Numbered from the stretch's first letter, positions 45,488-56,394 are shown. The stretch is DNA of 64,000 nucleotides from Pseudooceanicola marinus (GCF_020177265.1 NZ_JAIVMC010000012.1:47140-111139); one strand, 5' to 3'. Program-made: numbers and translations. The notes: a model not told the origin generated them from the letters alone.

Positions 45488-48400
45488 GGCGTGACCGTGA
45501 TCCGCATCTCGCCGGTGTTGGCGCGGTAGCGGGGGCGGTACATATCCTCGACCGAGGCGGCGGGCGCCAGGTAGTCGCCCGGGCTGACCGCCCGCACCAT
45601 GTAGGCCAGCGAAAACGCCTCATCCCCGCGCCAGTCCAGCGCGGCGAGGAAGCGGTCGGACCGGAATTCCGTCATCTGGGTCGGCGCCACCTCCAGCCAA
45701 TCCAGCGCGTCGATATCGCCCGAGCGCAGAAGGCGCGGGTTGTCGATCTCGAAGCCCGCGGGCAGGGGGTCATTGACCATCAGCCGGGCGCCGGTCTCCT
45801 CGAAGGGGGTCACGGTCAGGACCACCACCAGGCGGGTGCCGCTGGCCACCGTCTCGGGCGACACGCGCTCCCCCTCGGGGGTGTAGTAGGCGCGGTCGAT
45901 CCCGTAGCCGTAGCCACCGGCGGCCAGCGGCCCCTCTGGCACGCCGAGAGTGGTCAGCGTCAGGTCCGTCGGGCTGCTGCCCTCGTTGCGGATCGCCACG
46001 GGCTCGGGCGCCGTGCCCGGCAGGGTGCGCACCAGCGGCCCGGTCAGCCGCGTGCCATCGACCGACAGCGCCGGCGCCGCCGGGTCCTCCAACAGGGCCG
46101 AGGCCGCCATCAGGGTCCAGGCGCTTTCCTGGGTGGACAGCGGCCCCTCGACCTCGGCCAGACGGTCCAGCAGGGCCTGGCGGTCCACCACTTTGGATCC
46201 CGCTTCGGCAGCCAGGGTCAGCAGGCCCGAAATGTCGCGCATCCGGGTGCCGAAGTCGTTGCGGATGCGAATCTCTTCCGCCGTGCCGCGCGGGGCGATC
46301 TTGGCCTGGGCCCGGGCGAACATGGCATCGGCGCGCGGCTGATCGCCGTACATCGCCAGGGCGGCCCCCAGTTGCGCCGCCGCCAGGGGCGTGGCGAACT
46401 CGTCCCCCTTCACGTCGGCGTAGTAGCGCAGATCGCCCATGGCGGCCTCGCCCTCGCGCGCCAGCACCATCAGCTGATAGGCCAGCGCCTCGCCGCCGCC
46501 ATTCGTATCGGCCTCGAAATCGGGGGCGAAGTTGACGAGGTTGCGCAGGTTGTCGAGCGCCCTGGTGAAGGCGGCGTCGGGCACCTCGTGGCCCGCGAGG
46601 CGGGCGCGCGACAGGAAGTCGGTCACGTAGGCATCCAGCCAGGAGGTGCCGTCGGAGCCCGCCCAGAGGCGGAAGGACCCGCTGGCGGTCTGGCGCGCCA
46701 GGACCTTGTCGATGGCCCGGGCCACGCGTTCGTCCACACGGGTTTGCGTTGCCAGCCCCAGCAGGTCGGCCACGGGGGCCAGCGACAGCAGCGGCAGGGC
46801 CTTCGACGTCACCTGTTCCGTGCAGCCGTAGGGATACTGATCCAGCAGGAACAGCACGCCCGGCACGTCAAGCCGCGCCAGCGGACCGGCAGACAGGACC
46901 GCATGGGCGGTGTCCACGTCGAATCCCGCGAAGGCGTTCTCATCCAGGGTGAAGGTCGCGCCAGCGGCCAGGTCGAACCGCTGCGTGCGGGACACTTCGG
47001 GCGTGTTGCGCCGCACCGGCAGGGTCAGCGTCTTGGTCATCACGTCCCCCGCGCGCGTCGTAAGCGACACGGTGATCGCGTAGTCGCCCACGGTCTCCGC
47101 CGACAGGGGGACCCGGAAGCTCTGCTTCTCGCCCTCCGCCAGCGTGACGGTGGCCGGCAGATCGCCCAGGGTCATGCCGGGGGCGGAGACCGACAGGGCC
47201 ATTTCCCCCGCCGGGCCGGTGGCATGGACCAGTTCCAGCAGCAGCGACGACCGGTCGCCAGGCGCCAGGAAGTTCGGCGTCGAGGTGGTGACCACGACCG
47301 GGTCGCGCACCAGCACATCCTGTTCCGCCGCGCCCACGCCCGCCTCGGACCAGGCCACGGCCATCAACCGCAGGGTGCCGTTGAAGGCGGGGATGTCGAA
47401 GCGGGCCTCGACCGTGCCATCCGCGCTGACGGGCAGCGGCCCGGAGAACCAGGTCACCAGATCCTCGGTCGGCGGCGGCGAGGCAAAGCGGGAACTGGCA
47501 GCGGCATCCCCGCCCGAGCGGATGCGCCCCATCTCTCCCTGGGTCGGGTCGATCAGGCGACCGTAGAGGTCGCGGATCTCCATCCCGAGGCGCCGCTGGC
47601 CGAAGTAGTGGCCCTGCGGGTCCGGGCTGTCGAAGCCGGTGAGGTTGAGGATGCCCAGGTCGACGGCTGCCAGCGTCACATAGGCCTGATCGCCCTGCGC
47701 CACGCCGTCGACCTGCATCTGCGCGGTGTAGCCCCCGCGCGGGTCAGCCTCCGGCGCGGAGGTGAAGGTGACATCCAGCGCCTTGTCGCCCGGCGCGACC
47801 GAGGCATAGTCGAGGCCCAGAGCGCGGGCCGGGTTATGCCCCTGGTCCAGGTCCATGGGCCGCAGCACCGTGGCGGTGACATAGGCCCCCGCGCCCCAGT
47901 CCTCGGTCACCGGCAAGGGGATCAGGTTCTCCCCCTCCGTGACCTCGACCACCTGCATGTCGATCAGCCGGTTCGACATGACCGAGACCAGCGCCGTGCC
48001 CGCATAGCGCGGCACCAGACGCAGGCGCGCCTCATCGCCGGGGGCGTAGCTCTCGGCGTCCAGCGACAGCTCCAGCGTGTCGGGCGTGGTCGTCGTGTCG
48101 GCGGGCACGTACCAGCCGGCGTAGAAGTCGACCGAGGCGGCGGTGCGATCATCCGCGGTGCTTTCCACCACCAGCTCGTAGCGACCCCAGTCCACCGGGG
48201 CGGCGACCTCCACCGGATCCGCGCCCAGGGCGGCGGTGCCCGAGGTGACCTCGGTCCGGGTGGTGAAACTCTCCCACTCCCAATTGCCGTAGAGGTTGTA
48301 CCACTGGTAGCGGGTGGTGACGCGGTTGAGGGTCCAGGCCACCTCCATCTCCGCCGGGTCGAGCTGGTCGTCCAGGGCGATCAGGCGGAAGGCGGCTTCG

Positions 48401-50931
48401 GTGCCTTCTGGGACCACGTCGTCGAACGCGGGGCGGATGCCGATGAAGGGCTCGGCGGGCAGGACGAGCTGCGTCAGCCGTCGTTCGATCGGCCGGCCGG
48501 AGCCTTCGAAGATGTCGGTATAGACCGTGGCCTCAGCCGGCATGGGCGTTTCCGGGGCGAAGCCGTCGAAGGCCAGCGGCAGGGTCGCGCGGCCCTGGGC
48601 ATCGGTGGTGGTGCTGTCGAAGTAAAAACGTTCGCGCGTGGTTTCGGCGTCATGGCGCCCGAAGCGATAGCCGGGGAAGGCGTCGAGCCTGCCGGTGGTG
48701 GCCAGCATGGTGCTGCCCGACACGGTCAGATCGCCCGCAGGCGCCCCGAAGAGGTAGCGCGCCTCGACCGACAGGTCGCGGGTCGACGCCAGGGGCATCG
48801 GGCCCTCGCCTGCCAGCGACAGGGCGGCGTCGATGCGTTCGGGCAGGAAATCCTCCACCAGCACGGTGGTCTGGGCCAGCGCGGGCGCGTCCAGGTCGGA
48901 TTTCAGCGCCAGCCGCCAGGACCCGCGTGGCACCGTCGTCCCCACGGGGAAGGAGAAGACATAGCCGCCGGCCTGCCCGTCGGCCCGGGCCTGGCGGGCG
49001 TATTCCACCCCGTCGGGGCGGGTCAGGATCGCCGTCACCGGCAGCCCGTCCAGCGCGCGGGCGGTGCCGTCGCGGGCCAGGGCGGTGACATGGATCGTCT
49101 CGCCCGCGCGATAGGCGCCGCGGTCGGTGGTCAGGAACATGTCGATGGCCCCGGCGGGTTCGCGCCCCGCCACGCCCCGGTCGGTCAGGTCGAAGGCCGG
49201 ATCCTTCAGCGACAGGAAGGCCATGTCGTCGTCACCGGCCCGCGCCAGCAGCAACGCGGGAGCCGCGCCGCCCGTGCCGCGCAGCAGGCCGGGGGCGAAG
49301 CTGGCCACGCCCTGATCGTCGGTTTCGGCCTCGGCCAGCACGGCGTTGGCATTGGACAGCAGCGTGAGGGTCACGCCCTCCTTCGCCCCGGCATCACCAA
49401 GGCCCCGCACGACGGCGTGCAGCCCGTCGGCGCCGGTCCAGGTGGTCAGGCCCAGGTCGGTCAGCACGAACCACTGGGTCGCGGCAGGGGTCTCGTATTC
49501 ATCCCGGCCCGGAGCGCGGGCGCGCAGGGCGTAGACGCCGGGCGCCTGCCCCTCCAGCGCCGTGTCCAGCGGCAGGCGGGTGGTCACGTCGGTGTTGCGG
49601 TCCTTGCGGACCTCGCCTTCGCCCGTCCAGATCTCGGTCGCCATGGCCTCGGCGAATTCCTCCACCTCCCACTCGCCGATCTGGCGGTTGAACAGCTGGC
49701 GCTGGATGGTGCGGATCAGCCCCCGGTCGGTGACCTTGAACAGGCGCAGGTCCACCCGGTCGAGGTTCACCGTGTCGATCGGCAGCGCAGCGCCCGCGCC
49801 CTTCGCCAGGACGTAGCCCCGCCCGGGGAAGCGCAGCGTCGGTGCACGGTCGGGGATGGCAACGCGGAAAGTGGCGTCGGCGGCCAGCGCCTCGCCCGTG
49901 CGCGACGGCAGCCCGGCCCGCAGGGTGTAGCTGTAGCTCTGCCCATGGGCGCCACCCTCGATGCACAGGCGGTTGCCCTCGGCCTCCACCGCCATGGTGC
50001 CGTCGGGCAATTGCACGTAGTCGCCGTAGTCCACGCCGGTCTTGGCCAGCGGATCGGTGAAGGCCATGCAGACCCGTGGCAGGGCGGCATCGGCCTGCAC
50101 CTCGTAATCCTCCACCCGGAAGCCGTAGAGGGAGACGGCGCGTTCCAGCAACTCCGCGATGTCGCGACGGTTGGACAGGCGGCTCGCGAGGCGAAGGGCG
50201 GGGACCATGTCGGAGCCCTCCTCGACCGCCTCGAAGGCCTGCGCCAGAAGATAGAGCGCCTGGGCCGCCTCGCCGTCGGATCCGGCCCGCAGGTAGGCAT
50301 TCAGCGCCGCCGGCACGGCGCGGCGATGGTGGGTCGCGGTCTGCCCGGCGTCGTCGCGCGTCACCTGCCGCAGCATGTCGGAATAAAGCACCCAGTCGGC
50401 ACTGGCGTCACTGGCCGCCGTCGCCGCCCCGGCATAGCGCAGGGCGCGCAGCAGATCGCCCGCGCGCGCGGCGCTGCTGGCGGTGTCACGCAGTGTGCCC
50501 GTGTCGCTGTCGCCGGCCGAATGGAACCAGGAGATCCGCAGCGCCAGATCCCGCGCGGCCTCCAGCCGGGCGGGGGTGGCCACCTCCGGCAGGTCGGCGG
50601 CACGCATCCGTCCGAGGTCCTGCGCGCGGCTCTCCACCGGGATCACGCGGGCGGAATAGGCGCCGTCGTAGGCGTTTTGCCCGGTGACCGTGGCCTTGGG
50701 AAAGCAGGAGTTGTTGCGGCTGTTGAAGGTGACGGCGGTGCAGTCCGCGTCGGTCAGGCAGGCAGTGCGACAGGCCTGCAGCGTGGTATCGAACAGCTGC
50801 CCCAGGTCGCGCCCGGCGAAATCCGTGTTGGGGAAGACCAGCATCCGCTTCTCGGGCAGCGGCCCCTCCTGCGCCTGGACGGGACCGAGGGCCGCGAGGC
50901 CCAGAGCGAGGGCTGCGAGAATGCGTTTCAT
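45484..50931 (-). CDS. Bacterial alpha-2-macroglobulin
   Basis: An 1815-residue periplasmic protease-trap protein, larger than E. coli YfhM (about 1650). The signal peptide is MKRILAALALGLAALGP with cleavage after AQA near residue 21. There is no lipobox cysteine, so it should be soluble rather than lipid-anchored. Residues 30-105 look like a PAN/apple domain (DLGQLFDTTLQACRTACLTD, CTAVTFNSRNNSCF). Many MG beta-domains follow. The thioester motif is intact, QYPYGCTEQVT with C1370. It is thought to trap proteases that breach the outer membrane, while PBP1C repairs the wall. The pair is translationally coupled. Confidence 0.93.
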   Translation of the reverse strand: MKRILAALALGLAALGPVQAQEGPLPEKRMLVFPNTDFAGRDLGQLFDTTLQACRTACLTDADCTAVTFNSRNNSCFPKATVTGQNAYDGAYSARVIPVESRAQDLGRMRAADLPEVATPARLEAARDLALRISWFHSAGDSDTGTLRDTASSAARAGDLLRALRYAGAATAASDASADWVLYSDMLRQVTRDDAGQTATHHRRAVPAALNAYLRAGSDGEAAQALYLLAQAFEAVEEGSDMVPALRLASRLSNRRDIAELLERAVSLYGFRVEDYEVQADAALPRVCMAFTDPLAKTGVDYGDYVQLPDGTMAVEAEGNRLCIEGGAHGQSYSYTLRAGLPSRTGEALAADATFRVAIPDRAPTLRFPGRGYVLAKGAGAALPIDTVNLDRVDLRLFKVTDRGLIRTIQRQLFNRQIGEWEVEEFAEAMATEIWTGEGEVRKDRNTDVTTRLPLDTALEGQAPGVYALRARAPGRDEYETPAATQWFVLTDLGLTTWTGADGLHAVVRGLGDAGAKEGVTLTLLSNANAVLAEAETDDQGVASFAPGLLRGTGGAAPALLLARAGDDDMAFLSLKDPAFDLTDRGVAGREPAGAIDMFLTTDRGAYRAGETIHVTALARDGTARALDGLPVTAILTRPDGVEYARQARADGQAGGYVFSFPVGTTVPRGSWRLALKSDLDAPALAQTTVLVEDFLPERIDAALSLAGEGPMPLASTRDLSVEARYLFGAPAGDLTVSGSTMLATTGRLDAFPGYRFGRHDAETTRERFYFDSTTTDAQGRATLPLAFDGFAPETPMPAEATVYTDIFEGSGRPIERRLTQLVLPAEPFIGIRPAFDDVVPEGTEAAFRLIALDDQLDPAEMEVAWTLNRVTTRYQWYNLYGNWEWESFTTRTEVTSGTAALGADPVEVAAPVDWGRYELVVESTADDRTAASVDFYAGWYVPADTTTTPDTLELSLDAESYAPGDEARLRLVPRYAGTALVSVMSNRLIDMQVVEVTEGENLIPLPVTEDWGAGAYVTATVLRPMDLDQGHNPARALGLDYASVAPGDKALDVTFTSAPEADPRGGYTAQMQVDGVAQGDQAYVTLAAVDLGILNLTGFDSPDPQGHYFGQRRLGMEIRDLYGRLIDPTQGEMGRIRSGGDAAASSRFASPPPTEDLVTWFSGPLPVSADGTVEARFDIPAFNGTLRLMAVAWSEAGVGAAEQDVLVRDPVVVTTSTPNFLAPGDRSSLLLELVHATGPAGEMALSVSAPGMTLGDLPATVTLAEGEKQSFRVPLSAETVGDYAITVSLTTRAGDVMTKTLTLPVRRNTPEVSRTQRFDLAAGATFTLDENAFAGFDVDTAHAVLSAGPLARLDVPGVLFLLDQYPYGCTEQVTSKALPLLSLAPVADLLGLATQTRVDERVARAIDKVLARQTASGSFRLWAGSDGTSWLDAYVTDFLSRARLAGHEVPDAAFTRALDNLRNLVNFAPDFEADTNGGGEALAYQLMVLAREGEAAMGDLRYYADVKGDEFATPLAAAQLGAALAMYGDQPRADAMFARAQAKIAPRGTAEEIRIRNDFGTRMRDISGLLTLAAEAGSKVVDRQALLDRLAEVEGPLSTQESAWTLMAASALLEDPAAPALSVDGTRLTGPLVRTLPGTAPEPVAIRNEGSSPTDLTLTTLGVPEGPLAAGGYGYGIDRAYYTPEGERVSPETVASGTRLVVVLTVTPFEETGARLMVNDPLPAGFEIDNPRLLRSGDIDALDWLEVAPTQMTEFRSDRFLAALDWRGDEAFSLAYMVRAVSPGDYLAPAASVEDMYRPRYRANTGEMRITVTP

Positions 50932-51083
50932 GGGAAATCTCCTGCCAATATGCCCCGGAACCTGCCCCTCCCGCCCGGCGCGGGCAAGGATTCTGTGCCG
51001 ATGCCGACAAAGCTAAACGGTTTTTTCATACCCCGGCCGCAGGGTGATCCCGCCCCCCGAGGGGCCCAAACGGAGAACCGGCG

Positions 51084-53423
51084 ATGAGCCTGGCGAGCAA
51101 ACTGGCGGAGGAGCGCCGCGCGCGCCTTGCGGCGGAGCGCCTGCTGGAGCTGAAGCAGGCGGAGCTTCATGCCGCCAACAGGAAACTGGGGCGGCATGCG
51201 AAGCTGCTGTCGGACCAGATCCACGAAAAGCGCGCCGAGGTGGAGGCGGTGCTGGGCGCGCACGAGAAGGTGAAATCGGACCTCGACGTGGCGCATCAGC
51301 GCATCGCGGTGGCCGAACGGCGGCTGTGGCTGTCGATCGAGACGATCCCCGACGGTTTCGCCTTCTGGGATGCCGAAGGCCGGATGATCGCCGCCAACCG
51401 CGCCTGGTGCATGGTCTTCGACGGGCTGGAGGAGGTGACGCCGGGCCTCAGCTACATGCGGATGCTGCAACTGGCCACGGACGAGGGGGTGATCGACATC
51501 GGCGACACGGCCCCGGCGGACTGGCGCCACCAGATGATGATGCGCTGGCAGGCCCCAGTGCCCGAGGCCAAGGTGATCCGCCTGTGGAACGGCCAGTACG
51601 TGAAGCTGCTGGACCAGCGCGGCCACGAGGGCGACGTGGTGAGCCTGGCGCTGAACATCACCTCGACCGTGCGGTATGAACGTCGCCTGCGCGAGGCGCG
51701 CCAGCGGGCCGAGGCCGCCAATCGCGCGAAATCCACCTTCCTGGCGAACATGAGCCATGAGATCCGCACGCCCATGAACGGCGTCGTGGGCATGGCCGAC
51801 CTGCTGGCGGATACCGAGCTGACCGAGGAACAGCGTCTTTACGTCGACACCATCCGCAACTCGGGCGAGGCGCTGCTGGTCATCATCAACGACGTGCTGG
51901 ACTACTCCAAGATCGAGGCCGAGCGGCTGGAGCTGCACCCCGTGCCCTTCGACCTGGAACGCTGCATCCACGAGGTCGTGCTGCTGGCCCGGCCCACGGC
52001 GCGCGAAAAGGGGCTGTCTCTGGTCATCGACTATGACCTGTTCACCCCGACCGCCTTCGTCGGCGATCCGGGTCGCATTCGCCAGGTTCTGACCAACCTG
52101 ATCGGCAATGCGGTGAAATTCACCGCCCATGGGCACGTGCTGATCCGCGTCGTCGGCCTGCCCGCCCCAGACGGGCGCGTCGACGTGACCGTGACGGTCG
52201 AGGATACGGGGATCGGCATCGCGCCGGAGAAGGCCGGGCTGATCTTCGGGGAGTTCAACCAGATCGACAGCGACACCGCCCGCCAGTTCGAGGGCACCGG
52301 GCTGGGCCTGGCGATCTCGGAAAAGCTGGTGAAGCTGATGGAGGGCCGGATCTGGGTGGACAGCGCCCTGGGCGAGGGGTCTGCCTTCGGGTTCCGCGTC
52401 GCCCTGCCGCTAGCCGACGGCGCGGCGGCCCAGACAAGCCCCGCCCCGGTGCCCGATCTGGGCCGCGTCCTGCTGGTGGACGACAACGAGCTGCAGCGCG
52501 ACATCCTGGAGAAACAGCTTTCGGTGCTGGGCGCGGAGGTCGTGGGTTGCACCAGCGGCGCCGAGGCGCTGCAGCGGCTGGAGGGTGCCGACCTGGTGGT
52601 CACAGATCACAACATGGCGGGCATGGACGGCATGGAACTGGCCGAGGCGATCCGCGCCACCGGGTCCGAGGTGCCGATCATCCTCTTCACCCCGGCGGTC
52701 CATTTCGCCGAACTGGACCCGGCCCGGCGGCATCTGCATGCGGTCCTGCAAAGCCCCTGCCTGCGCGACGCCTTCTTTGCCGAGCTGCGCAAGCTGAGAG
52801 GCGCAGCGCAGGCCTCTGCCGCGCCGCAGCCGACCCCCGGGACCGACGGAGATCCACCCGATGAGGCGGCCCCGGGCGCCACCTCGCGCCGGGCGGCGCG
52901 CGTCCTGGCGGCGGAGGACAACAAGACCAACCGGCTGGTCTTCGGCAAGTTGCTGGCCCAGGCCGACATCGAGCTGCGCTTCGCCGAGAACGGCGCCGAG
53001 GCGGTGGAGATGTTCCACACCTTCGCCCCCGACCTGATCTTCATGGACGTGTCGATGCCGACCATGGACGGGCTGGAGGCCACGCGCCGCATTCGCGCCG
53101 CCGAGGCCGAGGAGGGCGCCGGGCGCCACGTACCGATCGTGGCGATGACGGCGCATGCGCTGGATGGCGACGAGGATCGGTTCCTCGCGGACGGGATGGA
53201 CCACTACCTGTCGAAACCCCTGCGCAAGGCCGCCGTGCTGGACAAGCTGGCGGAGCTGACCCCCGCGGAGCTGCGCCCGCCCTACCTGCAGCCACCGGAG
53301 GCAAGACAGGCCGCCCCTGTGACGGAAGATGGGGAAGCCACCGAACCCTGGGCCGCGCCACTGCCCGAGACCGAAGAGGCATGGCCGCGGCCCGAGGCGG
53401 AGGATCGCTCGGAAGCGGGCTAG
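51084..53423 (+). CDS. Hybrid sensor histidine kinase with two receiver domains
   Basis: A 779-residue cytoplasmic hybrid kinase with no membrane segment. Residues 1-78 form a coiled coil, 80-200 a PAS-like domain ([20 protein letters not shown]). The HisKA H-box is [15 protein letters not shown] with H225. The ATP domain has [24 protein letters not shown] and [13 protein letters not shown]. Receiver 1 (from about 464, [10 protein letters not shown]) keeps its Asp ([12 protein letters not shown]) but has QSP where the conserved KP lysine should be. Receiver 2 (from about 609, [26 protein letters not shown]) is canonical. The acidic tail is disordered. It diverges from the macroglobulin gene; no cognate regulator lies beside it. 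Confidence 0.9.
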   Translation: MSLASKLAEERRARLAAERLLELKQAELHAANRKLGRHAKLLSDQIHEKRAEVEAVLGAHEKVKSDLDVAHQRIAVAERRLWLSIETIPDGFAFWDAEGRMIAANRAWCMVFDGLEEVTPGLSYMRMLQLATDEGVIDIGDTAPADWRHQMMMRWQAPVPEAKVIRLWNGQYVKLLDQRGHEGDVVSLALNITSTVRYERRLREARQRAEAANRAKSTFLANMSHEIRTPMNGVVGMADLLADTELTEEQRLYVDTIRNSGEALLVIINDVLDYSKIEAERLELHPVPFDLERCIHEVVLLARPTAREKGLSLVIDYDLFTPTAFVGDPGRIRQVLTNLIGNAVKFTAHGHVLIRVVGLPAPDGRVDVTVTVEDTGIGIAPEKAGLIFGEFNQIDSDTARQFEGTGLGLAISEKLVKLMEGRIWVDSALGEGSAFGFRVALPLADGAAAQTSPAPVPDLGRVLLVDDNELQRDILEKQLSVLGAEVVGCTSGAEALQRLEGADLVVTDHNMAGMDGMELAEAIRATGSEVPIILFTPAVHFAELDPARRHLHAVLQSPCLRDAFFAELRKLRGAAQASAAPQPTPGTDGDPPDEAAPGATSRRAARVLAAEDNKTNRLVFGKLLAQADIELRFAENGAEAVEMFHTFAPDLIFMDVSMPTMDGLEATRRIRAAEAEEGAGRHVPIVAMTAHALDGDEDRFLADGMDHYLSKPLRKAAVLDKLAELTPAELRPPYLQPPEARQAAPVTEDGEATEPWAAPLPETEEAWPRPEAEDRSEAG

Positions 53424-53493
53424 GTCAGGGGCGAGCAAGCGCGATCAAGCGGCGCACGCCGGGGTCGGGCCGCTCAGCGCGCGTGCGGCCCGG

Positions 53494-54273
53494 TCAGGCC
53501 GCCATGGCTTCGGCGTTGCGCAGGAAGACGGGCTCTGTCTTGGTCGAGCGGTCGGCCTGGTAGGCATAGCCGCCCAAGTCGAAATCCGCGAGGCCGGCGG
53601 GGTCGGTCAGACGGCGCGTGATGACAAAGCGTGCCATGGCACCGCGGGCGCGCTTGGCATTGAAGGAGATGACCTTCTCCACCCCGTTCTTCACGTCGAG
53701 GAAGGTCGGAGTGATGACCGTCAGGCCCAGGGCATCGAGATCCACCGCGCCGAAATACTCCTGGCTGGCGCAGTTCACCAGAACGTCGGTGCCCAGGCTG
53801 TCGGCCTGCGCTTTCAGCGCCTTGGCAATCTTGTCGCCCCAGAACTGGTAGAGGTTCGTGCCCCGGTCGGTCTTCAGCCGGGTGCCCATTTCCAGCCGGT
53901 AGGGCTGCATCCCGTCGAAGGGGCGCAGCACGCCGTAGAGGCCCGACAGGATCCGCAGCCGATCCTGGGCGAAGGCCAGTTCCTCGGCATCGAGGGAGGC
54001 GGCGTCGAGCCCCTGATAGGTGTCGCCCGCGAAGGCGAAAAGCGCCGGGCGCAGGGCCTCGGGCGCGGGATCGGTCGCATAGTCGCGGTAGCGGTCGTAG
54101 TTCAGCTTCGCCAGCTTGTCCGAAAGCGACATCAGCTTGGCGATCTCATCGACCGACTTGCCGCGCATCACCTCGATCAGCTCGGCGCTGTCCTCGGGAA
54201 AGGGCGGCGTGGTCAGCTCCGCCTCGCGGGCGGTCCAGTCGAGTTTCTTGGCCGGTGACACGACGATCAGCAT
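53494..54273 (-). CDS. yaaA: Peroxide stress protein YaaA
   Basis: A 259-residue YaaA (DUF328/UPF0246) protein. In E. coli YaaA lowers free iron during hydrogen peroxide stress and binds DNA. The N-terminus MLIVVSPAKKLDW, ALFAFAGDTYQGLDA, LSGLYGVLRPFDGMQPYRLE, and VISFNAKRARGAMARFVITR are family signatures. It lies downstream of recQ on the same strand with 75 bases between. Confidence 0.93.
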   Translation of the reverse strand: MLIVVSPAKKLDWTAREAELTTPPFPEDSAELIEVMRGKSVDEIAKLMSLSDKLAKLNYDRYRDYATDPAPEALRPALFAFAGDTYQGLDAASLDAEELAFAQDRLRILSGLYGVLRPFDGMQPYRLEMGTRLKTDRGTNLYQFWGDKIAKALKAQADSLGTDVLVNCASQEYFGAVDLDALGLTVITPTFLDVKNGVEKVISFNAKRARGAMARFVITRRLTDPAGLADFDLGGYAYQADRSTKTEPVFLRNAEAMAA

Positions 54274-54348
54274 GGTCTTCCCCTTTGTCCGTTCCGTCCC
54301 AGATAAGCGATCACGCGGCGAGGTCCAGCCCCTGCGACCCTTTGCGCC

Positions 54349-56394
54349 TCAGGCCTCTTCGCGCAGGGCATCGAGGAAGGCGGCGCCGAAGCGCTCGGCC
54401 CGGCGTTCCCCCAGGATGCGCGCCAGCTGCGCCTCGTCGCGCGGGCGCGTCTCGGCCACGCGGGCGATGAGCGAGGCGGAACAGGAGAGCGGTTTTTCCG
54501 TGCCATCCACCCCCCGCGACAGGTCCGCCTGCAGCTGCATCAACCGGTCGTAGAGGCTGCCCGCCTCGCGCCCCGCGAGCCGCGCGCGCTTGGGATGCAG
54601 CTGTTCGACAGCGCCGGTGATGACCTCCAGGAAAGTGGCGCCATAGGCCGAGAGCTTCTTGGCGCCGACGCCGCTGATGCCGGCCATGTCGTCCATCGTG
54701 GCGGGCTTCGCCTCGGCCATCTCGATCAGGGTGCGGTCGTTGAAGATGACGTAGGCCGGCACCCGGGCCTCTTCCGCCAGGGCGCGGCGCTTGGCCTTCA
54801 GGGCCGACAGCAGCGGTTCGTCCTCTTCCGAGACCAGCGTCTTCGCCGCCGGGCGGCGGTTGGCCTTGGCCGCTGTGATGCTGTCGCGGCGCAGGCGGAT
54901 CGTGTCCTCGCCCCGCAGGATGGGTCGTGCGGCCTCGGTCATGAAGAGCGCGCCGTGGCGGTCGCCATTGGGACGGATCAGGTCATGGCCCTGCATCTGC
55001 CGGAAGATCGCCTGCCATTCGCCCTTCTTGAACTCCTGCCCCACGCCGAAGGTGGGCAGGCTGTCGTGGCCGCGTTCGCGCACCTTGTCGGTGACAGTGC
55101 CTGTCAGGATGTCGATCAGGTGCCCCGCACCGAACCATTCCTCGGTCCGCAGGATCGCCGACAGCGCCTTGCGCACCGCCTCGGTGCCGTCGAAGGTTTC
55201 CGGCGGGCGGTCACAGAGATCGCAGTTGCCGCAGCTTTCACAGGTCTCGCCGAAGTATTTCAGCAGGGTGGTGCGGCGGCATTCCAGCGCCTCCGCCAGG
55301 CCCAGAAGGGCGTTCAGGCGGGCGTGGTCCGCGGCGCGGCGTTCCGGGGGGGCCAGGCCCTCGTCGATCTGACTGCGGCGCAGACGGATGTCGTCGGGAC
55401 CAAAGAGGGTCAGTGTTTCGGCCGGCGCCCCGTCGCGACCGGCGCGGCCGATCTCCTGGTAATAGGCCTCGATCGACTTCGGCAGGTCGGAATGGGCCAC
55501 CCAGCGAATGTCGGGCTTGTCCACGCCCATGCCGAAGGCGACGGTGGCCACGACGATCAACCCGTCGTCCTGCTGGAACTGCAGCTCGGCGGCGCGGCGG
55601 GCGTCCGGCTCCATCCCGCCGTGGTAATGGATGGCCGCCAGCCCCGCCTCGCGCAGGGCGCCGGCGATGCTTTCGGTACGGGCGCGGGTGCCGCAGTAGA
55701 CGATGCCGGACTGGCCCCGGCGGGCTGTGGCGAAATCCAGGATCTGGCGGCGGGGGGAGTTCTTGGCGGCGAAGGCCAGGTGGATGTTGGGCCGGTCGAA
55801 GCCGCGCAGGAAGGTCTGGGGTTGCTGGCCATCGAACAGGCGGCGGACGATCTCGGCCCGGGTTTCCTCGTCCGCGGTGGCGGTGAAGGCGGCCAGGGGC
55901 ACGTCCAGCGCCTCGCGCAGCTCGCCGATGCGCAGGTAATCGGGACGGAAATCATGGCCCCACTGGCTGACGCAATGGGCCTCGTCCACGGCGATCAGCG
56001 AGACGTTGATGCGGTGCAGCATGTCGCGCGCGCCGGAGGAGGCCAGCCGTTCGGGCGCGAGGTAGAGGAGTTTCAGCCTGCCCGCGTCCAGCGCGGCCCA
56101 GACGGCATCCGTCTCTTCCTCGGTATTGCCGGAGGTCAGCGCGCCAGCCTCCACCCCTGCCTCGCGCAGGGCGCGGACCTGATCACGCATCAGGGCGATC
56201 AGCGGCGAAATGACCACGGTCACCCCGTGGCGAAGCAGCGCCGGCAGCTGGTAGCAGAGAGATTTGCCGCCGCCCGTGGGCATGATGGCGAGGGTATTCT
56301 GGCCCGAGGCCACGGCCTCGACGATCTCTCCCTGGCCGGGGCGGAAGGCGTCGAACCCGAATACCTCGCGCAGCAGCGCCTCTGCCTCTGGCAT
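54349..56394 (-). CDS. recQ: ATP-dependent DNA helicase RecQ
   Basis: A 681-residue 3'-5' DNA helicase for recombination and fork repair. Walker A is IMPTGGGKSLCYQLP with K44. The DEAH box and aromatic loop is AVDEAHCVSQWGHDFRPDYL. The second RecA domain has VATVAFGMGVDKPDIRWVAH and QEIGRAGRDGAPA. The zinc site is CESCGNCDLCD with a preceding Cys in ALECRRTTLL. The winged helix follows, then the HRDC domain (LISEEDEPLLSALKAKRRAL-like, here LVSEEDEPLLSALKAKR). The length is slightly above the E. coli protein (609). Confidence 0.95.
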   Translation of the reverse strand: MPEAEALLREVFGFDAFRPGQGEIVEAVASGQNTLAIMPTGGGKSLCYQLPALLRHGVTVVISPLIALMRDQVRALREAGVEAGALTSGNTEEETDAVWAALDAGRLKLLYLAPERLASSGARDMLHRINVSLIAVDEAHCVSQWGHDFRPDYLRIGELREALDVPLAAFTATADEETRAEIVRRLFDGQQPQTFLRGFDRPNIHLAFAAKNSPRRQILDFATARRGQSGIVYCGTRARTESIAGALREAGLAAIHYHGGMEPDARRAAELQFQQDDGLIVVATVAFGMGVDKPDIRWVAHSDLPKSIEAYYQEIGRAGRDGAPAETLTLFGPDDIRLRRSQIDEGLAPPERRAADHARLNALLGLAEALECRRTTLLKYFGETCESCGNCDLCDRPPETFDGTEAVRKALSAILRTEEWFGAGHLIDILTGTVTDKVRERGHDSLPTFGVGQEFKKGEWQAIFRQMQGHDLIRPNGDRHGALFMTEAARPILRGEDTIRLRRDSITAAKANRRPAAKTLVSEEDEPLLSALKAKRRALAEEARVPAYVIFNDRTLIEMAEAKPATMDDMAGISGVGAKKLSAYGATFLEVITGAVEQLHPKRARLAGREAGSLYDRLMQLQADLSRGVDGTEKPLSCSASLIARVAETRPRDEAQLARILGERRAERFGAAFLDALREEA

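Noticed and set aside
44431..51087. A 2218-codon open frame on the plus strand opposite pbpC and the macroglobulin gene
   Set aside because: Its translation is low-complexity (Arg, Gly, Pro, His, Gln-rich) and it is exactly antisense to two well-conserved genes. High third-position GC removes stops from this frame.
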